NCBI GenBank assembly: GCA_024305405.1
Contig: JAKNDB010000087.1
Location: 6,450,501 to 6,514,500 of the forward strand
DNA: 64,000 bases
Reading direction: 5' to 3'
Source of the DNA: Dirofilaria immitis
Lineage: Eukaryota; Nematoda; Chromadorea; Rhabditida; Onchocercidae
The position numbers and the translations under genes were made by a program. The notes below the pieces were generated by a model. It was not told where the DNA came from. It did no database searches and was given only the letters and a program-made list of their open reading frames with translations. Below are positions 28,701 to 42,234 of the stretch, piece after piece. The first letter of the stretch is position 1; every line of letters begins with the position of its first letter.

Positions 28701-31559
28701 CTCAAAAATACCTGTTGTATAGTACCATTAAATCCTATTGGATGCAAAAGAGGAAATAATTTCGGACAAATGTAGTTGAAAATAATGTTTATACGATACA
28801 CGGGCTCCATATGAGGTAAGCAAGGACCGGAACCATTGACAATTATATGTTCCATATTTTCACCAAACGAAGCCATCCAAGACTTATATTCATCACTACT
28901 TAATATTGAATTCTCGGTAAAATGAACAACATATCGCAGAATTTTGTTTCGGTTGTAATAATCCTACAAAAATAATTTATTTAAAAAACGAATACAAATT
29001 CGGTGATAAAAACATTTGAACAAAAGAAGCAATAATAAATAACTGACAAAAAAATAGAATATTCGAAAGATAAAGAGAAACGAAAATCTGGTATAAATAG
29101 GAAATTTACTATCATACTGACTCTCGATTAATAGGAAAATGGAACTTACTCGGAGCAAAGTATTATTCTGCAATGACGGAAGCTTTCTTAAATCATTGCA
29201 TTCAACAATAAGACAATCATGCGATGGCTTAACCTTTATATCGCTTAAAACTTCTTCTGCCTGTAATATATTTATCCATCTTATGTCATTCATGATCAAG
29301 TTTTCAGTTTCAGTCCTTATTTAATTCTTGATTCATAAGAACACAACAGTTATGGTAGTTTCAAAAAAATAATCCTGCTAACAATACCTTATACAAAATG
29401 TGTTCAAACTGAAGTGTTAAACATTTTTTTTTTTGAAAAAACCATGAGAGATGATACAAAGAATTTAACTAGCAATATAAAAACAATGGAAATAACAGAA
29501 ATAAAGAATCCAATTTTGTCTCATAAAAAATAGAAATCTGGTTCTTGATATCCTAATTTTTGTTTTATATTGTCTTTAAAAAAAAAAACTCATTTTTCAC
29601 TTTTTGAACTACTGCACATATCGATATGGACTACCGGATAATATGTTACATAAATTCGAGATGAAGAAGTGACAAGCCATAACATGTGAATGTAACATAA
29701 GCATTCAGAGAATTTATATATGCTATTTTATCTTCAAAATATGGCCTATGAAAATCTCATAAAAAAACAAAGTGATTCACAAAATGGACCTTGATAAAAC
29801 GTCCATCAGAGAGCGTTATATTTTCGCCTTCCTTCAACAACTTCATGTGAGGACCACTGGGAATTTTGAGCTTTTTGATTTTCTGAATATCTAACGACCT
29901 TTGCGACGGCTTCAATTCAACCAAAAAGCTATATCCAGCTAAGAAAATTTGGATAAAAAATTTTTTGAAGAGAGATTTATACATTATAATTTTCTATGAA
30001 ATATTCTCACTTCTATCTAGAATTCAGTTCCACATTGCTATTCCATTTCTCAGCCTAACATCTCAAGAAGTGTTTATATAAAATGCAAACTTTTTCCTGC
30101 ATTGATCGTTGAGGAGCTGAAAATGTTGACACTGGTATAAAATGAATAGTCAATACATCATCCGAGTAAAGGCCGCAACTGAGGGGACGCTCTTCCACAT
30201 GCAAACCGAATTATTTAAATTTCAAAAAATTTTATTGAAGAATGAGTAAGTTAAATTGAAGAAAAACATTCGATTAAACATAATTTTAGTCCTAAAATGA
30301 AATTGCAATTAATTCATTGGAACTGTCCGATGTAAAAATTTTTTGACTTAAATATAAGCTCTGTACTAAATGCAAACGTTAGGAAACAAGTAATCCAAAA
30401 TTTCTTAATCAATAAATTATTTGAAAAAAGATACTTTAGTAGTCACAGTTGACGGAAAATCAGCATCAGTGTGGTCATTTTGAAGCTCAAAATATTTTGT
30501 CTTGTTATGAGAACCGTGCAATCTAATAATTCTTTCTAGTCTGGATGACGAAGGTGCTACTGGGGTTTTGAGCAATCCGGACACGCCAGCAAAATGCTCC
30601 CAAGTATCTCAAAAATTCATGTAAAAATTATTAACTCTGAGTTATTTTTAATATTTTTCAGACAGAACTAATCGTAGTTAAACTCATGTAATGAATTTCG
30701 AATTGGAGTTCCAGACGTATTTCAGAGGAAGTTTTCATAGACTACTTAAGTTTAACACAGCATTTCGAATTTGAGTCTCGAAATGAAGTTAAACATCAAA
30801 AGATATTTAAAATTTTAAGGACTTCTAAATTAAACAAATTTATCAGCAATGTAAAGCAAATTACCTCGTGTAAAGAAAATATCAGTAAGATTAATAGCTT
30901 TTAAACGATTTGCAGCCAGAAATCGTGAAGTGCCTTCAGGACAATTAAATAAGTAGTCCTTGTAATTAGTGTGAATAACAACACACGGCTTAAGATGAGT
31001 TGTGCCATTGCTTATAATCTGCAATAAAATACTAAAACATAGAAGATTTACAGCATTAAGAGAATGCTGTAAATAAAACTAATAAGTTTAGTGTCACAAT
31101 CATCACAAACGCTTTTACTTATTAGTTTTAAAATTCTCGATTTTTATAAAACAAACCTCAACTGATATGCTAGACGGTGGATATATTTTTGTTTTGTTTA
31201 TTTGTTGCATTTGCGACAATTCTTGAATCAAAATTTCCACAGAAGACAATGCTTTTTACCAAGATAGGTGCTGTGACTATGTCTAGAAAACTATGCCACA
31301 TGAATAATTAGGAAAATTCTTCTCAATAAAGCTAAATATTGTAACAGAAAATAGCCTTTGCAACTATATGCTGGACTACCTGGAAAGATATTTCTTGTAT
31401 TGACTTATTCGTCGATTCAGAGCCTGGATAATTTCTTCGATATCTTGTTCTTTTTTAGCTGAAAACGGTGCAATGCACAATTTCGAGACAGAAATATATT
31501 AAGCATATTTTACCTCTACCACCAAGTACTTTAATGTTGTTGCTCAGAGATGATGTCAT
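25777..31559 (-). CDS. ELAC2: tRNase Z, long form (ELAC2 / HOE-1)
   Basis: Endonuclease that removes 3' trailers from nuclear and mitochondrial pre-tRNAs. The start ATG at 31557-31559 has an in-frame TAA directly before it. Exon 1 (31514-31559, MTSSLSNNIKVLGGR) joins a basic exon (KKEQDIEEIIQALNRRISQY, about 31380-31455). The degenerate N-terminal lactamase half follows: KPCVVIHTNYKDYLFNCPEG, AANRLKAINLTDIFFTRG, WEHFAGVSGLLKTPVAPSSS. The catalytic half includes RICFLGTSSAVPTNFRNVSA, IFVDCGEGSYGQL, the zinc motif HGHQDH (ITHGHQDHYHG, near 27470), KFVFSGDTMPCERL, LVHESTFADDEE, ILTHFSAKYPKV, and a long acidic/basic tail ending at 25777. The first strong mitochondrial-targeting candidate is just the short N-terminus. 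One frame break lies in a T5 run (31253-31257). Confidence 0.93.
26180..26202. repeat. (TA)n microsatellite in an ELAC2 intron
   Basis: About eleven TA units inside the intron between the ILTHFSAKYPKV exon and the last exon. It gives spurious tyrosine/isoleucine-rich frames. Confidence 0.9.
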
Positions 31560-32544
31560 TTATACCGACTCAGTTTCAAACGACGAATTGTATGCAATAC
31601 TGATTATTCCAACCTTAACTATTTATCGTTATAACTAGATAAAAAACCTGAAAGGTATTTCTTTTGACTTGCGGAAATGCCGTAGCTGAGAAGTCGGGAA
31701 AAATTGTTTTTGCAGCAAGGAAATGGGTTGTCCAACTAACATTCATCGGTGAGAGGTATCAACCAAATATTCTGGTCGAAACTGAAATTTCATTTCAAAA
31801 GATAAAATTCAAGCGTTAAGTCAAATAAAAACTCTCTGCATTTGTTTTAATAAGTCTTATTATCGATAACTAAGGAATTCAATTTTTAATTCAGAAAAAA
31901 GGATTGAAAAAATCGCCTTAGAAACTATAATATGTTGTTTATAATGCCCAAATTTATACTTTCCACGGCTAATCTGACTCTTTGACGCCAAACTTCTACA
32001 GATAACGCGATTCGCTTCCCACAGCAACAACACCAGTACGACAACAGACTGTAGGCCAGACTTACTTTCGTTCAACACCCGGAACTAAAGATTCGAAGTC
32101 ACTATCCGTTATGCAAATTAAAGAGTCTCACCAGTATCACCGTATTCCACTTCGAAAATCCTACGTCATTTTAGGAGATATTCTGTCCGGATTTCATGGT
32201 AAAGAGATTTCGGATAAAAAGAACTTTGATATCTTATAGAAATATTTCTTCTAAATCTTGAAGCTTATCAAGTGAAGCATAGAATTCTCATTTACTCTTT
32301 TCTATTCACAAATCCCATTCACTGCATTTTTGAGCATACTTTGTTCAGAAATTTTTAAATTGTTTTTGTTCTTTATTAATTTTATATTCAAATAATTGTT
32401 AGAAATAGATTGGTAATATACACATGCAAACTACAGAACTGACATTTTAATCTAAAATTGATTTAATTTTGAATCCAAATTAAATTTATTCAAGTGAATT
32501 TCTAGCAATTATCTTTTATATCACACCAGAACTATGACCATATA
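31560..32544. other. Intergenic between kinase 1 and ELAC2
   Basis: About 1 kb between the 3' end of kinase 1 and the 5' end of ELAC2. The open frame at 31860-32078 (minus) has one hydrophobic stretch but no splice context or family likeness, so I leave it uncalled. Confidence 0.4.
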
Positions 32545-34709
32545 TTATAAAACCTTCGGTTCTACATTTGATTTTTGGCTTGCTTTATCATCTTCTGCCT
32601 TTTCCTGCGATGACAGTGCCTTTGTCGGTAGACCGAGCACAGTACTCTTGTATTGGCTCAAAATACCTGCTCGATGTTCGTCGCTTTCTGTGTTTAAATT
32701 TGATTTTTCCCAATCATAAGGATATTCCTGAAATAAGAGTGGGCATAAATCTGAACCTGAATTGAATTTAAAAGTTTCCAGATTTTTTCAAATTTTTCTC
32801 ATTTATGTTCAGCTCAAGGTAATGAATTCAAAGAGAGACAATAGGCAATCCCTGAACCTGACTTTTGGTATCCCGAATAGCATTACGCATCAAAGTATAA
32901 ATCTTTTCGTAATCAGGTGTGTCAAAAATTTTGTCCTATCGCATATTTGGAGTATTTCAATGTATTTTCTTGGACAACCACCGAATAATTTTTATGCCTT
33001 TGTCTCTGCGACATTGCTTTTGGATATGCCGATTGCGTTAATTTCCTAAAATTGAAAAATAATCAAAAATTTATTCCTTCATTTGTTACTAAAAGTTAAT
33101 AAAGAAATTTGTTTCATAGTGAGTTTGCTTTTCATCAAAAAGGAATGTAATAAAATTTTCTTTTATCATGTGAGAGATGCTTCCAATCTTACTACTTTCT
33201 GTACCATTCTTTCTTTTTTTTCTCTAATCATTTGCAAATAGTTTCACAAATTATTTGGCTTATATCCTATTTTGACTACTATATAAAGAACTGATTTCAT
33301 TAATTACTAAATTTATTGTTGCTTTTTATGCTTTTTAATTTCTTTTAAAAATTTTGACAATATTTGCTATTTAAAAAACTTAATACAACTTATGCGAATA
33401 TTTTTCAAAACTTATTCATCATTTCTATTAGCTCATTTAAGCAAGATTTATAAATGAAACATGATTTATCTAATCACCGTCATATTTCTCCAAGGCAGCT
33501 TCCCACTGGTGAGCTCGACTATCATGTACAACCATGATTCTACATCATCCTTTCGACACAGTTCACGCAATATATGTGCCGATAATGGAGCATATTTCAG
33601 AGTACCCCGGAATCCAGTTAATGAGCGAGGATTTCGCATCGTGCCATCTTCATGGATATATAATCGAGCCATACCAAAATCAAGAACGTACACCTGAAAT
33701 CTTTGTGATTTTAATTAATTAAATGATTAAATAACCTGAACTTAAATTCTAAGGGCGAAGACAAATAGGATGATTTAGCTACTGATTATTCGGATCGCAA
33801 TTTCAATATAATTTTTTCTAGCGATGACAGAAGAAGCTAATAAATCATTAAAAAAATGTTAGATTCATCCTCATTCATTACAATTTTCTTGATTAATCAC
33901 TTACTAATTTATTTTATACAAAACTCTAAAAATTTTTAGAAAGCGATACGTTTCTTAGTTCATTCACTTCAGGTCTACCGATGGCAAAGTTGCCTGGTTT
34001 GACATCGCGGTGCAAATAGCCAATGTTATGTAAATCTTCTAATGCTTCCAAACACTTAATTCCGACACTCATCGCAGTCCCCAATGAAAATTTTTGTTTT
34101 GAGTTGCTAGTCGTAATTCCTGTGTATAATTGATGCTTTTATATATTATTCGAATAAGTTTCATAAGTTTCATCCCGTGTTCTGCTTATCATATCAATAA
34201 TAACTGATCATGTCGATTTCTCATTAAGTCCTATTGTTATAAATATACAATAACTTTCATTTTATTCTATCGATCAGCGATAAAAAAGACAGTGACCTGA
34301 AGTGATTTCCCAACCATAGTCATAACGATATAGAAAAAATCTCTGTGTCTGCCTTTGTCCTCAATAGTGCAGAAATGTCGCAGACGATCTTGTTCCTTCA
34401 ACTTATTTAATACTGTTAGCTCCATTTTTAAGAAGCCAACTTTTTCATGAACACTTTCTACCTAAAATTCTTGAATTTACTCGCTTTTTAAATGATCCTT
34501 TAATTTGACTTAATCAATGTATTTGCAAAATAGTCATTCAAAAAAATATCTTAATTAATCCTTTATAAAAAAGCAAATCACTTTGAGCGCATATTTCTTC
34601 TTGTCTTTGGAACAAATGTAAACAGCACCGAAAGCACCTTCCCAAGTTTCCCGTCAATTTTCCATCCTTCCACGACACTACCAATTTCAAGTCGTACTAT
34701 ACTTCCCAT
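32545..34709 (-). CDS. CK1/TTBK-like protein kinase 1, possibly a pseudogene
   Basis: Ser/Thr kinase of the nematode-expanded casein kinase 1 / tau-tubulin kinase group. It starts MGSIVRLEIGSVVEGWKIDG, then the glycine loop (GAFGAVYIC) and the lysine (KYALKV). Later segments are LEALEDLHNIGYLHRDVKPG (HRD loop), LDFGMARLY (DFG), FRGTLKYAPLSAH, RKDDVESWLYMIVELTSGKL with PWRNMT (CK1-group signature), CPRKYIEILQICDRTKFFDT, PDYEKIYTLMRNAI, and the tail exon YPYDWEKS ending TAA at 32545-32547. The glycine loop is frameshifted at a C3 run (34641-34643 on plus), like the other homopolymer losses here. The exon with CPRKY also has an in-frame TAA at 32992-32994 that a one-base indel does not fix. It may therefore be non-functional or carry a base error. 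Confidence 0.82.
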
Positions 34710-37700
34710 TTAATATTTCAACAGCACCTACCAATTTTTTTTTAATTTTGAAAAGATGAAATTTTATTTTTGCATACGCAGTTTCAAATTAATATCACTA
34801 CAGACTGGTTACACTCTAGATCTACCAGCTTCTTGCAAATGAAGAGATTAATAATAGGTTGCTGGATCTATTATGACATTTTTATACAGATTTTTGTAAA
34901 TTCAATGTTCAGTATTTAAAAATTTGGAAATTTAAATAATTATTATTTAGTCTCTATCAGTCCCATAGGATCAACTCAGTTTACTTTGGAAATGATGTAG
35001 CAATTTATCGATTATCGCGCTTACTAATTTTCAACTAACTCACTGCTAATTTAATTTATAATTTAATCAACTTGATTATAATGACACAGTGCTTCATTGC
35101 TAATAACTATGTTTCGTTTAATTTTAAATTTAGATTGAACATCTCAAACATAACAGAACTCTCATCAATTTTTCGTTTTTAGTTTTTTTTCTGCGATTGA
35201 AATTTTCATCAGTATTTGAATTTTTGAAAAAATATCACAGTCTTTATGGTAATATGTTGCATTTTATGCTTTTTTTTCATTTGATCCAAAATTATTCTCC
35301 TCAGTTTGAATAGCTAAAATTTTTCGTGTCAAAAATTTCTCTTTCATTGAGTTATTGGTTGTAAAATCAGAGGATTTAACGATTTCGTAGCCCATCTCCA
35401 CTTCACAATAGGAAGAGAAATATGATCCGATATGCATCCTTGATTCAGCTATTCTCTCCGTTCTATTTTAACATTTCAGTTGTTGATGAAAATAATTTCA
35501 AAACATTTTAATCAGAAAAGTTATGCTGAAACTACATATTCCACCCTGATCCATAATCCTGAAAATGAAACCCGCAAGAAATTGCTGCTAATTAAAATAC
35601 AATAAAATTTCGAAAGACCAGCATATGGAAGATAGAACTGCTATTCGGTTTTCTATAATTCGAATTTTTCGATTCTTAACAAATTTCCTTAACTTATGAA
35701 ATGATCTTAACGATGATTTTCAAATTGAATTTAACTTCATCATAATTGTGTAATATTCCCAGAAATTATATCTCGAACTTACATATTAATGCCAATGAAC
35801 TAAGCTGTTTATAAAAATTTTCAAATATGTTGACAACTGAAGGCACAGCTTATTATATCATATGAGAAATGTTATAATCATAAAAATTTGAAGGATACGA
35901 AAAAGACTGAATTATCTTTTGTGAATTATCTATTAGATATGGATTATTGTTAGAAATAGTCTGAAAAAATTGATCACAAATCCGAAAAGATGATTGCAGC
36001 AAAAACGAATTTGTAGAAATGAGAGCATTAAATATTTTAACCAGCTAAGAATTCGAATTTCAATTTGAAGTTGTAACTAATGCTCGGATTCAATATTATT
36101 TTTGGTTTCAATGAAGCTTAATTTATGAAGAACTGTTAGAAATAAAATGTTCTATACTTTAAAATCGTAAGAATTTAAATCTGACTGAACTTCGTTCTTC
36201 ATTGTTTTGTTTTAATTATCCAGATAGCTAATTTAATTGCTTTTCACAAATACATTCCAAACCGTTATTTCGATAATCAGTCTTCTTTATGAACGATTTC
36301 CTAACAATCAATGAACTGAATACGGAATAACATCAGCTTTGGATTCTAGATGTTTCTCTTTCCCTTTAAGTGGCTTTATATCGTTGAAATTTAACAATAA
36401 CATCAAAAACACATTTTCATTGGTATAAACATTCGAATTGGATGTTTTAAAAAGGAAGAATGAAAATAGTCATTCAAAATACTTACATTAAATCCGTAGA
36501 TTCATGAATCGAGATAAATTTGAAATGAGTGATCTGTAAAAACTTCAGACGTAGGCAAGATGGGAAAGGAATGAAAACGAAAAGAGCACAAATAATTTTA
36601 TTGACTCCGTTCAATTTCATGTGAAATAAAATGTACCTACCAAAATATAAAAGCTTTTCGAAAACATCATACAACGAATATGTTGCGATGTTGACCGCCC
36701 AGGAAATTATTATTAGATCCCAGTATTGACCTCAAAATAACACCTTAACAAATTTAAAATGCAGATTAATAATTCGGAGTCAGAGACAGTAACCGTTTGG
36801 TACATTATTATAATGATCAACAAAAATCTGCTTCGCCGTTACTGTAACTCTTAACATTAAAAGCAGTATGTTGGAAGAGCAATATGAATTATCACGAGAT
36901 AAAAAATGCTGCACTAACTTTTATCAAAAAGTATGTATTTGTAACGGAAAATGCAAGATACTTCTTGCCTTAGAAAATTTACATGTTCATTGAATTGAGA
37001 ACGTTGATTTGCAAGACCTCCTCTGCAATGCTGTCAGAAGAGATTATTAAAATAATCCATCTATTGCTATGTAATAAAGTAGTCAAATTCAATAATGTTA
37101 TATATTTCGTATTATAACTTCTTTTTTCCAGTTATTTAACGGAAATCTGACGAAAAATTATGATTATGTTTATATTTATGCTAAACTGCCATTTTAGAAC
37201 GGCGTTTTTGATCCATTCTGTATGAAAAAACTATGTAGAAATTTTACGCATTATTATTTTTTTCGATATGGACTAAATTTACATTACGGTAAGGCCATGT
37301 AATCTACGAATTTATTTGTTTATCGAAATAAAAGGTAAAAAGTAAGAAAAAAACTTTTCGTCCTTTAGATTTCAAGTTCCATATTCAGTTAAAATATTTG
37401 TGCTAGCTGATAAATTAATTTTAGAAATTTTGCAAATTCTTTCATACAAAACTTTGCATCTCTGTAAGAAGGGAAATCCTAGCAAGTTATATCTTATTTG
37501 AAGTAATTGCAGTGTTTTAATAACGAATTCTTAACAGTTTGTTCGGTGTGATCCATTATATTTTATTAACTATGAAATGGTAGTTTTTCATATTGTTACC
37601 GTCACTAATTTGTCTTATCGAAATTAAACTTCGAGTTTGGTTTTTGGACTTTATGTTTGTAACGTTTTAGAACTTGAGTGAAAATAAAAAGTTTGCAACT

Positions 37701-39973
37701 TTGTATATCACATAACGCAAGAAAAATAAAGAATAACTTAATTATAAGATGACCGCAGTATTTATTAAATAAAAAATTTCGTACGGTTCAAATACATGCT
37801 AATTATTTCATAAATCAATGCAAATTTTTAATTTTTAACATTTTTTGAGAATATTGATGCGCGAAATGTGAAAGCTCATAATTAATTGAAATTTTCGAAA
37901 CTAGTTGCTCTTTTATGAAAAAAGAAAAATTATCAAAGTTCATCTTATATATGTACATATATTTTATATATTGATAATTAAAATGCAGCATTTTAAAATA
38001 TTTGCGACTGGATTTTTAAAATCAATTTTTACAGAATATTGGAATTAACTTAACTATTGAATTAGACTAGTATATGGTTTTCAGTAAATTATTGATTGTA
38101 ATCATTGATATTCAATTTTTCCCGAATTAATTTCCAGAAAAGCTTTTCTCGCTTCCAAAATTTTTGCTTGTTCGTAAAAAAAAAGAAGGAATCTTAATGG
38201 ATAATTGCTGATGTTGATTAATTGAGTAATCATTGATTGAAATATTGCCAGTTACATGAGAAGCTCCTTTCTACATCAATTATTCTTTTTTCTTTGAGTG
38301 AACAATGGCTTACAACATAAAAGCTATAAAAGATTGGAAATGCAAAATATTTCAAATATGCACAAAAGCGATGAAGAATAATTAGCATGTGCTCAGACAT
38401 ATAAAAGAAATGATATCCAAGATCGGAAAAAGCGAGACATCATGATGGTTCACTGAAAATGTTATCAAAGTTTTTGGAAGCAAATATTTGGTATATGTAT
38501 GGAAAAAATGACTGCTAGATAGGCGATTAGGTATTGCATTCCTAAATTTATTTCATCTTTTTTAGTATTTTAATTGAATCATTTTAAATATCATTGCATT
38601 CCTTAGTCATATAAAATGAGATGAAGAGTAAAAGAGAAAGATTAATGATGAACTTATGAAAATAAGAATAAAAAAATAAAGAACTGTAGATTTTTCACTT
38701 TTAGTAGTAACATAGAAAATATTAAATACATATCATTATTTATTGTGGCTATAAAAATTTCAATCATTCTGTTAGCGATGAAGGATATGTGAAGAATCCC
38801 ATCCTGAATTGCTATATTCCAAGCTTTAAATATGGTAAACATTATGGAAAAATTTTATACTTCATTCCAATGCCCAGCTTCTTTTTCTTGGAATTCAATG
38901 GAGTGAATTCCATTATAATAGTTTAAGAATTCGATGTGGATGAAAAATTAATAGCAAAAATAGAGAAAAGACATGATTTTTTGATTATCATGATTTTTTC
39001 TCAAAGGCCATGAAATATGCAAATTGTTCAGAAGTACCATTTGTTTGCAATCATCCTACTATCATTTAAAAATTATTCATTGTTTTGTCGCAATTCAGTT
39101 TCAAACGATACCAAACACTGAAGGAAAGTTGTAATTAAATATAATCTTTAAGATTATCGGATGAATTCGTTAACTTCTATTATTTTTCATTATGTTTTGC
39201 ATAAAAATCATAAGCAATTCTTCTTTCTGCCCTTTAAAAAAGTCAGACTTTCTGCTGTTCAGTAATTTTCAGAATTTCATTTCAAATTATAAATGAATAA
39301 GTGCAGTTGCTAATTTATTATTGATGAGACCTTGAGACCAAAGATCTCAGATTGAGGTTCTTCGGAATGAATTGTTGAGAATATATTTTAATGATATTAC
39401 AAGTAATTTAATCATTTGATATTTTTTTGAATATTCGTTTTATTCTATAACCGTTTCATCGAAATATTAGAGTACAGTATTTGATAATTGCGTATTTTAA
39501 AATAACTTTATTTTCGATTTAATCTTTAAATATTATTATTTAATTTTCAACTCATTGAAAACAGCTCCTTTTTCACGTGCATTAATTAAACAATAAGAGA
39601 TTACTGATTTGATATTTCAATAAATATCTGTAGTGAGCCGCACATCGTTTTCTTTATACTTTGATCAAATTTTTAATCATTTACGATAACTGAGATTTTT
39701 CGAAAAGAAATCAACGATTCTGGGAATCACTGATTCACCACAATTTAAACATTTATTTACAAATTTTAATTTCAAATAGAGCGATTCGTTCAAGCACCGC
39801 CCAACAAACTGCTGGACAATAGAATAACAAGAGATAGTTAAGGGTAAAGGCTATTGAAAATTGCATATAAATTGATAACCGGCCTTTTAACATGCTGTCC
39901 ACTCAATTTCCCTTCCCGAATCTTCCCAATAGAGCACTGTCACTGTCACCAATACAGTTTCAAATACTGGATA
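34710..39973. other. 5.3-kb gene-poor interval
   Basis: Very AT-rich DNA between the divergent kinase 1 and DB-module genes. I found no exon with family likeness, no RNA gene and no clear repeat longer than a few tens of bases. Short open frames (36483-36674 and 38654-38842, minus) are low-complexity. Promoters of both flanking genes should lie at its ends. Confidence 0.45.
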
Positions 39974-42234
39974 ATGTCTTTGCTGCCACTTATCTGCATT
40001 CTGATTCCATTTATACCTTTCGCATTTTCGGTAAACTTTTTCTCTAAAAATTCTGCTAATAATTACGAGAATTTGCTTCATATAATTATTTCAAATAGTA
40101 TAACTTAATAAAATAACATATTACTATGTTTTTCATAGCGAATATACTCTATGTAAACCCTATTCCTCAAGTCCCTAATTTAATCTCATCTGTGCAAAAG
40201 ATATCAAATATCTCTTCCTTTTTACTATCGTAATTGTCGTTTTTTTTTCCTAATGACCATTGTTTCAGTTACAGAACGAGGAATACTTTTACCTATCATC
40301 ATAGTAGATGAATATCGAGCAATTTTATCTGTATTTGCAGTGTCTGGCAAATGGCGTATGTGGTCCCAGTCTTGGTGGAATTGGTAGCTGCCATCCTCCG
40401 ATTCAACAACACCAAGCAATATGCCAACCAGCCTGCAATCCAGGTTATCAATGTGGCCCATATGGCTGTACACAATTGCGAGTACGAGCTCATGGCGCAA
40501 ACCTTTTCAACCTGCTTTGGAGAACAAGGAATTAAAGTAAGCTTTGGAAAGCATAAATTTTTCGCGATCTGTTAAGATCATTCTAAATTTAGTATGAAAA
40601 TAGAAACAGCTATAGAGCCGAATAGAACTTCCGAATCCATCTGTATTTTCAATAATCAATATGGAAATTTTATTTGACTTTCTAAATTACAGAGTCCTGA
40701 TCAATTATTCATGGAATGCTGCGAAAGAAGAGGACTTCCGAAAGCTTGCTTGCAAAAATGTTCCATTCATAATTACACTAAAGATGCGGTATTCTCTATA
40801 ATAGTTTGACAAAAATATAATTAACAATCTAGCAGTTCTCAGTAATCAGAATTTTGAATTTCGACGAAGCCAGTGAAAATAATATAAGTGATTAATTAGA
40901 TGGATTAAAAGAATTTAATTAGAGAGGAATAAGTTGTTGTCTTTAAACATTTGCCCTTCCCGACTTTAATTAACATTTTTGCTCGTAATAAAAATTTAGA
41001 CGGAATTTGGAAAGATACATTATTTGCCGGATAAAATTCTACACTTCTTAATACATGATGTGTTATTTTTCTAAACCAGCAGTTTTCTCCCTAATTTTCG
41101 ATAATAGCAAAAATTATGAGAATATTCGTTGGGTTATGAGAATACTTATGTTAATTCGTTTATTGAATTTATATACCTAGTGAATAATTGTTTATATTTC
41201 AGATTATAAGCATGTATTTTAAACGTGACGCCTGCTCAGTCTCGGCTGCTGCAGAAATACAATTCTGTGCCGCACAAGGACGCGATCATCGTCAATGCTG
41301 CGCTCGAAATGGTAATCTTTCGTGGATTTAAACTTTAAATGAAAATCGCTTATTTCTTTCGTTTTATAGTATCAATAATTTAAATTTTAGAGTATTAGGA
41401 ATTTATTGAGAATAAACGAGCATTTTAGACCCGATCCATTGGCCAAGTCCAATATCATATAGTTAGGACAAGAGATGATGAAAATTTTTTCATTTAAAAA
41501 TGAATAAAAAAAATTTACAAATTAGTTATTTTTAATCCGCTCGTTTCTTAGTTTCATTAAGAAAAATCACAGAAGTTTGATGGTAATTGTTATAGTTCAA
41601 AAGTGTTGCACAATAAAATAAGTGTGCCAGGAAACTGAGAGTTTATATTGATTTTGCAAATCAACTATTTTTAATCAAAAGTTTTCTTTATTATCTTAAA
41701 AAAGATTTTTGTAGGGTAGGGTATAAATATTCGTGTGATGCACAGTGAAAAATTTTACAAAATTGATTTAATCAATACTTTGAACGCAGAGCGATGAAAA
41801 TCATTTTAAATCAGATTTATTTCTTGAAATGTAGAATTGAACTCATTTAATTTATACTTGCTCTCATCGTTATTTCTTTTCCTTTTATTAGAAATTTCTC
41901 ATCAGAAACCACTTAGATTTCTGTTTTCAAGCTTTTCCGCGCTTCTAAACAGTCCATTCTTACGTATGTGAGAAAAGACCGAATTAGCCTTTACTTATAT
42001 TTGTAATACATATGATAACAGCTTTTGTTAATTATAATATGTTTAATTCAAGGAGTTGGAACAACATTGGCAGGCGATAAATGCCTAGTATTCTGCGATC
42101 AACGTCCTGGCAACGTTACACAATTGGATTATAGCTATTTAATTTGCTATGATCGTTTTGAGAACATGAAAAGTTGCTTCTGGCATGATTTGATGTCAAG
42201 GAACTCGTTGAAACCATTTTTACGACATTTTTAA
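39974..42234 (+). CDS. Secreted DB-module (DUF290) protein
   Basis: Nematode secreted cysteine-rich protein. Exon 1 (39974-40030) is a signal peptide, MSLLPLICILIPFIPFAFS. Exon 2 starts at 40341 and gives a Cys/Pro/Gly-rich spacer (CQPACNPGYQCGPYGC). Exon 3 (from 40693 or 40695) gives PDQLFMECCERRGLPKACLQ and KCSIHNYTKDA. Exon 4 (41203-41311) gives MYFKRDACSVSAAAEIQFCA and GRDHRQCC. Exon 5 (42053-42234) gives LAGDKCLVFCDQRPGNV, YDRFENMKSCFWHD and TAA. CC, GLP..CL.KC, QFCAAQGRDHR.CC and CL.FCDQRPG are hallmarks of the DB module. Exon 2 has two readings: an early GTACGA donor after 40481 that keeps phase, or the better GTAAGC donor at 40537, which needs one extra A at 40499-40501 and acceptor use at 40695. 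Function is unknown. Confidence 0.9.

Noticed and set aside
38890..38925. Short palindrome ggaattca...tgaattcc
   Set aside because: Eight-base arms in AT-rich DNA are expected by chance.
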